Made by a program: the position numbers and the translations under genes | The notes under the pieces: generated by a model | The model's database searches: none | What the model saw: only the letters and a program-made list of their open reading frames with translations | Told to the model about the DNA's origin: nothing | From: Leisingera sp. ANG-Vp | GTDB taxonomy: Bacteria; Pseudomonadota; Alphaproteobacteria; Rhodobacterales; Rhodobacteraceae | DNA: 64,000 bases | Direction of reading: 5' to 3' | Assembly (NCBI RefSeq): GCF_000813725.1 | Contig: NZ_JWLD01000023.1 | Coordinates: forward strand, 30,934 to 94,933 | In this document: positions 24,666-33,801 of the stretch, piece by piece | How the letters are laid out: every line of letters begins with the position of its first letter | Numbering within the stretch: position 1 is the first letter of the stretch

Positions 24666-25811
24666 ATGACGACTGCTAAGGATGGCCTCAAATCTGCTGA
24701 GCGCCGGAACTTTCTGAAACTGGCCTCAACCGGCTCATTCACCGCGGCGCTGGTGGCCGGCGCGGGCGGGATGCTGTGGTCATCCGAGGCCGCTGCGCAG
24801 ACAGCCAAGGAAGAGAAAGAACGCGAACGCGCGGCTGAGCATATCATGACCGTTGCCACCGCCTATGTGCTTGGCGCGTCGCGCAGCTATCCGATCATGC
24901 AGCTGGATCTGAAGGAGAACATCCAAAACGCCACAAACGGCAAAGTATACGTCAAGCTGGCCCCAGGCGGGCAGCTGGGCGCAGGCGGCGCATTGGTGCA
25001 GAAGGTGCAGGGCGGCACCATTCAGGCGGCACAGCATTCGCTGTCGAATTTCGCACCCTTTGCCTCGACCGTCGACCTGATCAACATGCCCTATCTCTGC
25101 GGCTCCAACCAGCGGTTCACCAATCTGGTGAACTCGGACTTCTGGAAATCCGAAGTGCACCCCAAAGTGGAGGCAAACGGGTTCAAGGCGCTGTTCTATG
25201 TGAACATCGACCCGCGTGTGGTGGCGGTGCGCAAGGGCGGCAATGCGGTGACCTCGCCGGGCGACATGGCTGGCGTGAAATTCCGCGTGCCGGGCTCCAA
25301 GATGCTCCAGCAGTATTACCGCATGGTCGGTGCCAATCCGACACCCGTGGCCTGGGGCGAGACCCCCTCAGCCATCAAACAGGGCGTGGCGGATGCGCTC
25401 GATCCCTCTGTCGGCGCATTGTATGTTTTTGGTTTCAAGGACATCCTCAGCCACGTGACCTTCACCCAAGCCGTGCCGGACAGCCAGGTTTATTCCTGCA
25501 ATCTGGAATGGTTCAATTCACTGCCTGCCGATGTGCAGGACGGAGTCATGTGGGGATCTGAACTGACCGCACACCAGAACCTGGCCAAAGTCCCATCTGC
25601 CCGCGCCTATGCGATGGCGGAGCTGGCCAAGGCCGGTGTCCAGTTCCACGCTCTCAGCGGTGACCAGCTGGGCGAGTGGCAGGAAGCCGGCGGCTATCAG
25701 CGCAGCGAGTGGGACAGCTTCAAGACCGAGCTTGCAGGGTCGATGGACAATTTTGCCAAGCTGGAAGAAGCGGCAGGCACGCAAGGAAAATACTACGTCC
25801 ACGACGCCTGA
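24666..25811 (+). CDS. TRAP transporter substrate-binding protein (DctP type), probable DHPS importer
   Basis: A protein of 381 residues. The N-terminus carries a twin-arginine-like signal (ERRNFLKLASTGSFTAALVA, cleavage after AAA), so export by Tat is likely. The mature part has the DctP fold, with PGGQLGAGGALVQKVQGGTI and VKFRVPGSKMLQQYYRMVG, the segment containing the family's carboxylate-binding Arg. GGGAGGA precedes ATG 24666. It is followed by the small and large membrane subunits and the hps genes, so its ligand is most likely DHPS. A GC-rich hairpin (GGCGCC at 25827-25832 and 25840-25845) lies between this gene and the next and may keep binding protein above membrane subunits. Confidence 0.9.
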   Translation: MTTAKDGLKSAERRNFLKLASTGSFTAALVAGAGGMLWSSEAAAQTAKEEKERERAAEHIMTVATAYVLGASRSYPIMQLDLKENIQNATNGKVYVKLAPGGQLGAGGALVQKVQGGTIQAAQHSLSNFAPFASTVDLINMPYLCGSNQRFTNLVNSDFWKSEVHPKVEANGFKALFYVNIDPRVVAVRKGGNAVTSPGDMAGVKFRVPGSKMLQQYYRMVGANPTPVAWGETPSAIKQGVADALDPSVGALYVFGFKDILSHVTFTQAVPDSQVYSCNLEWFNSLPADVQDGVMWGSELTAHQNLAKVPSARAYAMAELAKAGVQFHALSGDQLGEWQEAGGYQRSEWDSFKTELAGSMDNFAKLEEAAGTQGKYYVHDA

Positions 25812-25923
25812 GCAGCACCGGGCTGCGGCGCCTTGAAGCGGCGCCCGCCCCTTCATTCAACAGCCGCCTTTGCACAGCCCGCCGGGCTGGCTGCGGGGGT
25901 GCGCGTGACCGCCGGGAACCGCT

Positions 25924-26436
25924 ATGAACCTTCTGCGAACCATCGACAAGAATGCAGAGCGCTGGCTGCTTCTGGTGTTCTACACGATGCTGGTCATCAC
26001 AATGGCAATTGAAGTGATACGGCGCGAGCTGTTTGCCTTCTCCTCGATCTGGGGCGAGGAGATCGTCCGCTATTCCTTTATCTACCTCGCCTGGATCGGC
26101 GCCGCAGCAGCGGTCAAGGAACGCGCCCATATCCGCATCGACGTGATCCTGCACTACCTGGGCCCGCGCCCCAAAGCGCTGATCTACATCTTCGGCGACC
26201 TGGTTATGTTCATCGTGGCTCTGGTGGCGCTCTACTGGTCCTTTGAAACCGTGCTGGTCTCGGCCAAATTCGGTTCCGTCAGCCACGGGCTGCGGATCTC
26301 GATGGTCTGGTTCCTGATGGCGGTGCCCGCGGGCTTTGCCCTGATGATCTGGCGTCTTTTTCAGTCCTTCCTGCGCGACTACCGCAGCCTTCGCGACGGC
26401 ACCCCCGTCTTTGAAGGCGACAAGCTGTTTGATTAA
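25924..26436 (+). CDS. TRAP transporter small membrane subunit (DctQ type)
   Basis: A protein of 170 residues with four membrane helices (about 15-37, 50-68, 88-110, 130-150) and the DctQ markers FSSIWGEEIVRYSFIYLAWI and KERAHIRIDV. It joins the large subunit to form the sodium-driven importer. It lies 112 bases after the binding protein and 13 bases before the large subunit. Confidence 0.93.
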   Translation: MNLLRTIDKNAERWLLLVFYTMLVITMAIEVIRRELFAFSSIWGEEIVRYSFIYLAWIGAAAAVKERAHIRIDVILHYLGPRPKALIYIFGDLVMFIVALVALYWSFETVLVSAKFGSVSHGLRISMVWFLMAVPAGFALMIWRLFQSFLRDYRSLRDGTPVFEGDKLFD

Positions 26437-26449
26437 AGGGCCTTAAGCG

Positions 26450-27778
26450 ATGCTGTGGAATTCACTTAATCAAACGGTTGAGCTTGGCTGGGATTTCTAC
26501 GTTCCGGTGATCATGTTCGTGGTCCTCATCGCACTGGCGGTGCCGGTGTGGGCCGCCATCGGTGCGGCAGCCATCACCATGCTGGTGATGTCCGGCGACC
26601 TGCCGCTGAGCGCCATCGGTGAAAGTCTGTTTACCGGTATTGACGCGTTTGCCCTGACGGCGGTGCCCCTGTTTATCCTGACGGGCGATGTGCTGGTGCG
26701 TACCGGGCTCAGCAAGAAGTTTCTGGATGTGGCCGAGGCGCTGACCTGCTGGACACGCGGCGGGTTCGGGTCTGCCACGGTGCTGGTCTGCGGCATGTTC
26801 GCGGCGATCTCCGGCTCTGACGCCGCCGGGGCAGCCGCGGTTGGGCGTATGACCATCAACCGGCTGGTCGAAAGCGGCTATCCGCGCCCCTATGCCTGCG
26901 CGCTGGTGGCAGCGGGCGCCTGTACCGGAATCCTGATCCCGCCCTCCATCGCCTATATCATCATTGGCCTCGTGCTGGGCATTTCCGCCTCCACCCTGTT
27001 CCTGGCGGCGCTGATCCCGGGACTGGCGATCCTGGTGTCGATCCTGGTCACCAATATCATCATGAACCGGCTTTATACCTATGAGACCGGCGGCAACATG
27101 GGGCTGGGCGAATGGCTGGCCAACCTGGGCCATGCGCTGAAATCCGGCTGGTATGCCTTCATCGTGCCGGGGATCATTTTCTACGGCATCTTCTCCGGCC
27201 GCCTGACCCCGACCGAGGCCGGTGCAACGGCGGTTGTTGTCACGATCCTGATGGGATTCATCCTGGGCACGCTGAAGCTGTCGGACTTTCCGGCCATGCT
27301 GGTCAGCTCTGCCAAGGTGAACGGTGTGATCCTGCCGATCATCGCCTTCTCCGCTCCGCTGGCCGAGGCGCTGGCCATCATGGGCGTGCCGCAGGGGTTT
27401 GTGACTGCGGTGACAGGGCTGACCGATGATCCCTCGCTGCTGATCCTGCTGATGATCTGCATACTGATCGCCGCGGGCTGCGTGATGGAAACCACGCCAA
27501 ACATCGTGATCCTGGCGCCGATCCTGAAGCCCCTGGCGGACAACATCGGCATGAACGAGATCCAGTTCTGCATCATGATGATCACCGCATTGGGTGTGGG
27601 CTTCATCACCCCGCCGCTTGGCCTCAACCTCTTTGTTGTCTCGGGCATTACCGGCGAGTCCATCCTCAAAATCGCTGCCCGCGCTGTGCCCTTTGTTCTG
27701 ACCATGCTGATTGTGGTTCTGCTGATCGCCTACTTCCCGCCGATCTCGACCACGCTGCTTCCTGATATCTACAAGTAG
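26450..27778 (+). CDS. TRAP transporter large membrane subunit (DctM type)
   Basis: A protein of 442 residues with about 12 membrane helices. Typical DctM segments are visible: GSDAAGAAAVGRMTINRLVE, GACTGILIPPSIAYIIIG, and GLNLFVVSGI near the C-terminus. It forms the substrate channel coupled to the sodium gradient. Its stop is 11 bases before hpsN, so import and first oxidation are in one transcript. Confidence 0.95.
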   Translation: MLWNSLNQTVELGWDFYVPVIMFVVLIALAVPVWAAIGAAAITMLVMSGDLPLSAIGESLFTGIDAFALTAVPLFILTGDVLVRTGLSKKFLDVAEALTCWTRGGFGSATVLVCGMFAAISGSDAAGAAAVGRMTINRLVESGYPRPYACALVAAGACTGILIPPSIAYIIIGLVLGISASTLFLAALIPGLAILVSILVTNIIMNRLYTYETGGNMGLGEWLANLGHALKSGWYAFIVPGIIFYGIFSGRLTPTEAGATAVVVTILMGFILGTLKLSDFPAMLVSSAKVNGVILPIIAFSAPLAEALAIMGVPQGFVTAVTGLTDDPSLLILLMICILIAAGCVMETTPNIVILAPILKPLADNIGMNEIQFCIMMITALGVGFITPPLGLNLFVVSGITGESILKIAARAVPFVLTMLIVVLLIAYFPPISTTLLPDIYK

Positions 27779-27789
27779 GACCCCCTGGA

Positions 27790-29097
27790 ATGACCCGTGA
27801 ATACCTGAAAAAGGCTGCCCTGACTCCGAAATCAGACGCCTCTGAGACGCACAAGATCGTACAAGAAATCCTGGACGACATTGAGGCCGGCGGCGACGCC
27901 AAGGCGCTGGAATATGCCGCCAAATTCGATCAGTACGAGGGCAATGTGCTGCTGACGCCGGAAGAGATCGAGGCGGCCTGCGCCTTGGTGCCGGAAAAAC
28001 TCAAGGCCGACATCCGCTTCTCCCACGACAATGTGCGCCGCTTCGCCGAGCTGCAGAAAAGCACGGTGCATGACGTGGAAACCGAAATTTCCCCCGGTTT
28101 CATCACCGGCCAGAAGGCGATCCCGGTGGATGCGGCAGGCTGTTACGTGCCCGGCGGCCGCTACAGCCATATCGCCAGCGCCATAATGACCGTGACCACC
28201 GCCAAGGTGGCGGGCTGCAAGCACATCACGGCCTGCTCGCCGCCGCGCCCCGGCGTAGGAGTCGCCCCTGCCATCATCTACGCCGCCCATATCTGCGGCG
28301 CCGACAAAATCATGGCGATGGGCGGCGTGCAGGGGGTTGCGGCAATGACCTTTGGCCTGTTTGGCCTGCCCAAGGCCAATATTCTGGTCGGTCCCGGCAA
28401 CCAGTTCGTGGCAGAGGCCAAACGCATCCTCTTTGGCCGCGTCGGCATCGACATGATCGCAGGCCCCACCGACAGCCTGATCCTGGCCGATGGCACGGCA
28501 GACGCGCATATCGTTGCCACCGATCTGGTCAGCCAGGCAGAGCATGGCTACAACTCTCCGGTCTGGCTGGTCACGGATGACCGCGCTCTGGCGGAAGAGG
28601 TCATGCGGCTGGTGCCTGCCTGTATCGACGATCTGCCGGAAGTGAACCGCGAAAACGCCACCGCCGCCTGGCGCGACTATGCCGAGGTGATCCTGTGCGC
28701 GGACCGCGAGGAGATGGCGGCCTGTTCCGATGAATACGCGCCCGAGCATCTGACGGTGCAGGCAGAAGATCTGGACTGGTGGCTGGAGCGGCTCACCTGC
28801 TACGGCTCTCTGTTCCTGGGCGAGGAGACCACGGTGTCCTACGGCGACAAGGCCGCTGGCACCAACCACGTGCTGCCGACCTCGCGCGCGGCCAGCTACA
28901 CCGGCGGCCTCAGCGTCCACAAGTACATGAAAATCGTCACCTGGCAGCGCGCCACCCGCGAAGGCTCCAAGCCTGTGGCAGAGGCCACTGCGCGGATTGC
29001 CCGGCTGGAGGGCATGGAAGGCCATGCCCGTGCGGCCGACGTTCGGCTGGCCAAGTATTTCCCGGATGAAACCTTTGACCTGACCGCCAATGGCTGA
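27790..29097 (+). CDS. hpsN: (R)-DHPS 3-dehydrogenase, histidinol-dehydrogenase superfamily
   Basis: A protein of 435 residues of the histidinol dehydrogenase fold: GCYVPGGRYSHIASAIMTV, GPGNQFVAEAKR, zinc/active-site segments SQAEHGYNSP, APEHLTVQ (Glu319-His320), YGDKAAGTNHVLPT and GHARAADVRL. In this genomic setting (TRAP importer, SDR, zinc dehydrogenase, comDE) it matches HpsN, which oxidises 2,3-dihydroxypropane-1-sulfonate to sulfolactate in two NAD+ steps. No other his gene is present, which argues against histidine synthesis. It overlaps hpsO by 8 bases. Assignment rests on family plus context. Confidence 0.9.
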   Translation: MTREYLKKAALTPKSDASETHKIVQEILDDIEAGGDAKALEYAAKFDQYEGNVLLTPEEIEAACALVPEKLKADIRFSHDNVRRFAELQKSTVHDVETEISPGFITGQKAIPVDAAGCYVPGGRYSHIASAIMTVTTAKVAGCKHITACSPPRPGVGVAPAIIYAAHICGADKIMAMGGVQGVAAMTFGLFGLPKANILVGPGNQFVAEAKRILFGRVGIDMIAGPTDSLILADGTADAHIVATDLVSQAEHGYNSPVWLVTDDRALAEEVMRLVPACIDDLPEVNRENATAAWRDYAEVILCADREEMAACSDEYAPEHLTVQAEDLDWWLERLTCYGSLFLGEETTVSYGDKAAGTNHVLPTSRAASYTGGLSVHKYMKIVTWQRATREGSKPVAEATARIARLEGMEGHARAADVRLAKYFPDETFDLTANG

Positions 29098-29851
29098 CCC
29101 GCGCGCCCTGTTCGACCTGTCAGGTAAGACCGCCTGTGTCACCGGTGCCAGTTCCGGCCTGGGGCGGCGGGCAGCTGTGGCCCTTGCAGCCGCCGGAGCA
29201 AATGTGGTGGCGGTGGCCCGGCGCGCAGGGGCTTTGAAAAGCCTCTGCGCAGAAATTGGGCCCGCCGCCGCCCATGTGGCTGCCGATGTTGCGGACAGAG
29301 GCAGGCTGAACGCATTGCGGGATGCGGTCACGGCCCCTTTCGGTGCGCCGGAAATTCTTGTGCATGCTGCCGGCGTCAACACCCGGCAGGCCGCGGATGA
29401 TGTGACGATTGCAGAATGGGACCAAACGCTGGCGCTGAACCTTTCCGCGCCCTTTTTCCTCAGCCAGGCGCTGGTGCCTGCGATGAAGGACCGGGGCTGG
29501 GGCCGGATCGTCAATTTTGCCTCGCTGCAGACCACCCGCGCCTTTCCCGGCGGCATCGCCTATGGCGCCAGCAAGGCAGGCATCGGCCAGCTGACCCGCG
29601 CCATGGCAGAAGCCTGGTCGCCGCATGGCATCACGGCCAACGCGATCGGGCCGGGCTTTTTCCCAACCGAACTCACGCAAGCGGTGTTCAGCGATGACGC
29701 CCGCGCCGCGCGCAACGCCGCCCAAACCTGCATTGGCCGCAACGGGCGGCTCGAGGATATTGACGGGCCGCTGCTGTTTCTATGCTCCGAGGCATCCGCA
29801 TATGTCACCGGGCAGGTCCTGATGGTTGACGGGGGGTTCACGGCGAAATGA
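29090..29851 (+). CDS. hpsO: Short-chain dehydrogenase, probable DHPS 2-dehydrogenase
   Basis: A protein of 253 residues, classical SDR: cofactor motif TGASSGLGRR (residues 19-28), NNAG-like AAGVNT, catalytic Ser in NFASLQ and YGASK (Tyr-X-X-X-Lys), and C-terminal YVTGQVLMVDGGFT. In the hps pathway HpsO and HpsP interconvert the DHPS enantiomers through the 2-keto form so that all substrate reaches the (R)-specific HpsN. It overlaps hpsN by 8 bases and hpsP by ATGA. Individual stereospecificity is taken from described hps clusters, not from this sequence. Confidence 0.85.
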   Translation: MADPRALFDLSGKTACVTGASSGLGRRAAVALAAAGANVVAVARRAGALKSLCAEIGPAAAHVAADVADRGRLNALRDAVTAPFGAPEILVHAAGVNTRQAADDVTIAEWDQTLALNLSAPFFLSQALVPAMKDRGWGRIVNFASLQTTRAFPGGIAYGASKAGIGQLTRAMAEAWSPHGITANAIGPGFFPTELTQAVFSDDARAARNAAQTCIGRNGRLEDIDGPLLFLCSEASAYVTGQVLMVDGGFTAK

Positions 29852-30828
29852 AGGCTCTGGTCTACGAAGGGGTTGAAGAGCTGGGGTTCCGCGACGTGCC
29901 GATGGCCGCAGGACAGCCGGGCGAGCACCTGATCCGTATCCATGCCTCAGGCATCTGCGGGTCCGACATGCACGCGTACCTCGGCCATGACAACCGCCGG
30001 CCCGCTCCGCTGATCCTCGGTCATGAAGCCGCCGGGGTGATAGAAGAGGGCCGGCAGGCCGGGCGCAGGGTCACGATCAATCCGCTTGTCACCTGCGGCA
30101 GCTGCGCGGCCTGCGCCAGCGGGCGCGAAAACCTCTGCGCCAGCCGCCAGATCATCTCAATGCCGCCCCGCGAGGGGGCTTTTGCCCAATTCGTGGCAAT
30201 GCCGGAACGCAATCTGGTGACCGTGCCGGACGAAGTGCCCTTTGCAAAGGCCGCGCTGGCGGAACCGCTGGCGGTCAGCTGGCACGCCGCCCGGCTGGCG
30301 CTCGAGGCGCTGCATCCGGCGATGGAGCGCCGCGCATTGGTGATCGGCGGCGGGGCAATCGGTTTGGCCGCAGCACTGGCGCTGCAGGCGATGGGAGTTG
30401 AGGATGTGGCCATCCAGGAACCCAACGCCGCACGGCGGGCCTTCCTGACAGAGCGCTGCGGCCAAAAAGCGGCCGCAGAATTCCCAGGCATGGCGCCGCT
30501 TGTGGTGGACGCCGTGGGATATGCAGCCACCCGCGCTGCGGCCTCTGCTGCGGCCGCCCCAGGCGGGGTGATTGCGCATGTGGGGCTGGGCGAGGATGCA
30601 GGCGGGCTGGATGTGCGCCGCATGACGCTGCAGGAAATCACCTTCATCGGCACCTACACATACACTGCCCAGGATTTCCGCGACACCGCCCAGGCCATAT
30701 TTGACGGCCGCCTCGGTCCGCTGGACTGGCCTGAGATGCGGCCGCTGTCGGAAGGCGCTGCCGCCTTCCGTGATTTGCGCCAAGGATCTGTTGCAGCCCC
30801 CAAGATCATCCTTGCCCCCTGGGCCTGA
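29848..30828 (+). CDS. hpsP: Zinc-dependent alcohol dehydrogenase, probable DHPS 2-dehydrogenase
   Basis: A protein of 326 residues of the medium-chain family. The catalytic zinc site is in GICGSDMHAYLGH and LGHEAAG, and the structural zinc site has four Cys (CGSCAACASGRENLC). The nucleotide motif is GGGAIGLAAALAL. It is the partner of HpsO for DHPS epimerisation. ATGA overlap with hpsO. Slightly shorter than the usual 340-350 residues, from a compact C-terminus. Confidence 0.85.
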   Translation: MKALVYEGVEELGFRDVPMAAGQPGEHLIRIHASGICGSDMHAYLGHDNRRPAPLILGHEAAGVIEEGRQAGRRVTINPLVTCGSCAACASGRENLCASRQIISMPPREGAFAQFVAMPERNLVTVPDEVPFAKAALAEPLAVSWHAARLALEALHPAMERRALVIGGGAIGLAAALALQAMGVEDVAIQEPNAARRAFLTERCGQKAAAEFPGMAPLVVDAVGYAATRAAASAAAAPGGVIAHVGLGEDAGGLDVRRMTLQEITFIGTYTYTAQDFRDTAQAIFDGRLGPLDWPEMRPLSEGAAAFRDLRQGSVAAPKIILAPWA

Positions 30829-30857
30829 ACCGCCTGCCCATCAAACGGAGAGAACCC

Positions 30858-31268
30858 ATGTATGACAACATCCTGGTTCCCATGGCCCTGGACCACGGGA
30901 TTTCCGGAACAACGCTGAAAGCTGCGGCCACCCTGTGCAACCCGGGCGGGCAGATCACTGCTTTGCATGTCTATGAAGCGCCGCAAGGGTCCGTCAGTTC
31001 CTATCTGGACGAGGATGCCGTGCGCGAGGGGCTGGAGACGGCCCGCAAGCAGCTGGCCAAGAAGACCGCAGACTATGGCGGCGTCTCCACAGAAATCGTC
31101 AAGGGCCGGTCCTACCGTGCCATCGTCGAATACGCCGGGCAGCACGGAGTGGACTGTATTGTTGTCGGCTCTCACAAACCGGGTCTCAGCGACTTCTTTC
31201 TGGGATCGACCGCAGCCCGCGTCGTCCGCCACGCGCCCTGTGCTGTGCATGTCTGCCGTACAGCCTGA
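30858..31268 (+). CDS. Universal stress protein, UspA family
   Basis: A protein of 136 residues: MYDNILVPMALDHGISGTTL at the start and the ATP-binding-type motif IVVGSHKPGLSDFFLGSTAARVVRHAPCAV at the end (GxxG-9x-GS(S/T)). It lies between hpsP and comD, 29 and 32 bases from each, with GGAGAGA before ATG 30858. UspA proteins often accompany TRAP importers. Its role here (regulation or stress) is unknown. Confidence 0.9.
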   Translation: MYDNILVPMALDHGISGTTLKAAATLCNPGGQITALHVYEAPQGSVSSYLDEDAVREGLETARKQLAKKTADYGGVSTEIVKGRSYRAIVEYAGQHGVDCIVVGSHKPGLSDFFLGSTAARVVRHAPCAVHVCRTA

Positions 31269-31300
31269 CCTTTTTCAGATACCCTAAGCAAAGGCTACCA

Positions 31301-31810
31301 ATGATGAGTATTGACCAAAGGATCGCCGACGATCTGGCCGCGAATGGCGTCTCCTTCGTCACCACCGTGCCCTGCAAGCAGCTGGCCGGGGTGATCGAGG
31401 AGATCGACCGCCGCGGCGACATCTTTCACATCCCCTCCAACAAGGAGGATGAAGGCATGGGGCTGTGCGCCGGAGCCTGGATGGGCGGCAAGCGGCCCGC
31501 CATCATCATGCAGAACACTGCCATCGGGGTGACGATCAACACGCTGGCGACGCTGATCCAATACTACAGGATGCCGCTGCCCATGATCATCTCCTACCGC
31601 GGCGAACTGCGTGAGCCGGTCGCCTGCCAAGTGGAGATGGCGGTGCATACCAAGGCGCTGCTGGCCCAGCTCAACATCCCCACCTACCACTTCCACTGGC
31701 AGAAAGATGTCGAGGAACTGGACAACATCCTGAAATACACCTTCATGTGCAACAAACCCGTTGCCATCCTGACCGACGCCAATTTCTGGGGAGGCTATGG
31801 CGACCAATGA
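31301..31810 (+). CDS. comD: Sulfopyruvate decarboxylase, alpha subunit
   Basis: A protein of 169 residues, the N-terminal (pyrimidine-binding) half of a split ThDP decarboxylase. NKEDEGMGLCAGAWMGG contains the cofactor-activating Glu, and MQNTAIGVTINTLATL follows. With ComE it decarboxylates 3-sulfopyruvate to sulfoacetaldehyde. Its stop overlaps comE by ATGA. A second ATG (31304) could also serve as the start. The similar phosphonopyruvate decarboxylase is usually one chain, so the split form and the DHPS context favour ComDE. Confidence 0.88.
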   Translation: MMSIDQRIADDLAANGVSFVTTVPCKQLAGVIEEIDRRGDIFHIPSNKEDEGMGLCAGAWMGGKRPAIIMQNTAIGVTINTLATLIQYYRMPLPMIISYRGELREPVACQVEMAVHTKALLAQLNIPTYHFHWQKDVEELDNILKYTFMCNKPVAILTDANFWGGYGDQ

Positions 31811-32361
31811 TCCGTTCCGAAATCCTGAAAGAAATCGCCCCGGTCCTGCGCAACGAACTGGTGGTCTGCAACATTGGCATTCCCAGCCAGGAGCTGCACG
31901 CCATCGATGACCAGCCCACCAATTTTTACATGCTGGGCACTATGGGTCTTGCGTCCTCCATCGGGCTGGGCCTTGCGCTGGCGCAGCCGAAACCTGTGAT
32001 CGTGATCGACGGCGACGGTTCGATCCTCACCAACCTCGGCACCCTGCCCACCATCGGCAACAACGCGCCCGGCAACTACATCCTGATGATCATCGACAAC
32101 GGCTCCTACGGCTCCACTGGCGACCAGCCGACCTATACCAGCCAGCGCACCGATCTGGCGGGCATGGCCCGCGCCGCCGGCTGCGCCCGGGTGGTCGAGG
32201 TGCAGGACAAGGACACCGGCCCGGCGCTCGAAGAGGCGCTGGCCAGCAGCGAGGCCACGGTGCTGGTGGTCAAATGCGACAGCGGCAACGCCAAGATGCC
32301 GGTGATCACCATGGACCCGGTGGTGATCCGCGACCGGTTCATGAAGGCCGTGGCCGGCTGA
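31807..32361 (+). CDS. comE: Sulfopyruvate decarboxylase, beta subunit
   Basis: A protein of 184 residues, the pyrophosphate-binding half: VIDGDGSILTNLG (Gly69-Asp-Gly71) through LMIIDNGSYGSTG, the ThDP/Mg motif. It completes the active site with ComD. Starts inside comD's stop and its own stop TGA shares the A with the next gene's ATG, so comD, comE and the FMN dehydrogenase are translationally coupled. Confidence 0.88.
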   Translation: MIRSEILKEIAPVLRNELVVCNIGIPSQELHAIDDQPTNFYMLGTMGLASSIGLGLALAQPKPVIVIDGDGSILTNLGTLPTIGNNAPGNYILMIIDNGSYGSTGDQPTYTSQRTDLAGMARAAGCARVVEVQDKDTGPALEEALASSEATVLVVKCDSGNAKMPVITMDPVVIRDRFMKAVAG

Positions 32362-33467
32362 TGGGCGCAGGCGCCATCCATTCGGCCGAGGACGCCCGCC
32401 GCCTGGCCCGGCGGCGGCTGCCCTGGATGGTGTTTGACTACATCGACGGCGCAGCCGGGCGGGAGACCGGAGCGGCGCGCAACCGCGCTGCTCTGGATGC
32501 AGTCACTTTGCGCCCCCGCATCCTGCGCGATGTCAGTCAGCGATCCCTGTCAGCGCAGGTTTTCGGTGCCGAGGCTGACCGCCCGTTTGGCATTGCGCCC
32601 ATGGGCATGTGCAACTTGGCCGCCCCTGGTGCCGACCTGATGCTGGCGCGGCTGGCGGCGCGCTACCGTGTGCCCCATGGCGTCTCCACCGTTGCTTCCA
32701 CACCGCTGGAAACAATCCTGGAAGCGGCACAGGGATATGCCTGGTTCCAGCTCTATTTCAGCGGTGACGGCAGCGGCGCTTTCAAACTCGCCAACCGTGC
32801 CAAAGCCGCCGGTTATCAAACGCTTGTACTGACAGTGGATGTCCCCGAAGTCGGCCGGCGGCCGCGCGAACTGCGCCATGGTTTCACAATGCCCTTCCGT
32901 ATCGGCCCGAGGCAGTTTTTCGACTTTGCCATGCACCCGCGCTGGTCCCTGAGAACGCTCTTCGCAGGCCGGCCGGAGATGGCGAACTTTGAAATGGAGG
33001 GGTATGATTTCGACCGCACCGAAAGCCGGGCCCGGGCCACATGGGACACATTGGCCCGGCTGCGGGATCTCTGGCCTGGAAAACTGGTAGTGAAAGGGGT
33101 GCTGGACACCGAAGATGCCCGCGCGCTGATGTCTGCAGGCGTTGATGCCATTCAAGTCTCAAGCCACGGTGCGCGGCAGCTGGAGGCAGCGCCCGCTCCG
33201 ATAGAAATGCTCGCAAAAATCCGCGCTGGCTTGGGATCGGAATTTCCCCTCTTCTACGACAGCGGAATCTGTTCAGGAGAAGACGTTCTTAGGGCGCTTT
33301 CACAAGGGGCTGACTTCGTCTTCATTGGAAGGATACTGCAGTTTGCCATCGCAGCTGCCGGAGAGGCGGGGCTGGAAAAAATGTGGGATGTCCTAAGTCA
33401 GGAGCTGAGTATTGCCATGGCTCAAACCGGACAGATTATGCCGAATAGTGACAACTCGCACTGGTAA
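32361..33467 (+). CDS. FMN-dependent 2-hydroxyacid dehydrogenase, candidate sulfolactate dehydrogenase
   Basis: A protein of 368 residues of the LldD/glycolate oxidase family: VFDYIDGAAG (substrate tyrosine retained), FGIAPMGMCNLA, WFQLYFSGDG, LTVDVPEVGRR, KLVVKGV and the catalytic His269 in SSHGARQLE (Gly and Asp of the usual NHGGRQLD replaced). It shares the final base of comE's stop. In this operon the missing step is sulfolactate to sulfopyruvate, filled elsewhere by SlcD, SlcC or ComC. An FMN enzyme at this point would supply it, passing electrons to quinone or oxygen (inference). Whether it is an orthologue of SlcD I cannot tell. Last gene of the cluster. Confidence 0.82.
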   Translation: MGAGAIHSAEDARRLARRRLPWMVFDYIDGAAGRETGAARNRAALDAVTLRPRILRDVSQRSLSAQVFGAEADRPFGIAPMGMCNLAAPGADLMLARLAARYRVPHGVSTVASTPLETILEAAQGYAWFQLYFSGDGSGAFKLANRAKAAGYQTLVLTVDVPEVGRRPRELRHGFTMPFRIGPRQFFDFAMHPRWSLRTLFAGRPEMANFEMEGYDFDRTESRARATWDTLARLRDLWPGKLVVKGVLDTEDARALMSAGVDAIQVSSHGARQLEAAPAPIEMLAKIRAGLGSEFPLFYDSGICSGEDVLRALSQGADFVFIGRILQFAIAAAGEAGLEKMWDVLSQELSIAMAQTGQIMPNSDNSHW

Positions 33468-33801
33468 CTCAAGCGCGGCATTGTGAAGGGCATTGTGCAC
33501 CTGCAGTGCAGTGCTGATTGTCTTGCGCTTCGCACAAGCCGGCAAGATTTCATCGATTTCTATGAAATCCGAAATGTCTTGCATCAGAGCCCCTGATTGC
33601 AACTCTTGCGATTGGGAATACCTGCTTGCTTGGATTCAAAAACTTTTCTCGCAAGAACAGCGCACATTCTTTTCCCGCCCAGTCACCTCGGGCGGCGCTC
33701 ACGGCCCTTTGCAGTCATCCATCGGACTTCCGCATGGGACAGCCGCCAGAGCTGGCCGCTGCTCACTGCGCCCGCGAGCGAAGCACCAGCTGCGCTGCCC
33801 C
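33468..33801. other. Intergenic stretch after the DHPS cluster, with one inverted repeat
   Basis: No gene is supported. An inverted repeat with arms GATTTCAT (33546-33553) and ATGAAATC (33562-33569) may be a weak hairpin ending the hps transcript or a protein site; no T-run follows it. Confidence 0.4.

Noticed and set aside
27790..29097. hisD (histidinol dehydrogenase)
   Set aside because: The fold is shared, but the operon context is entirely DHPS-type with no other histidine gene.
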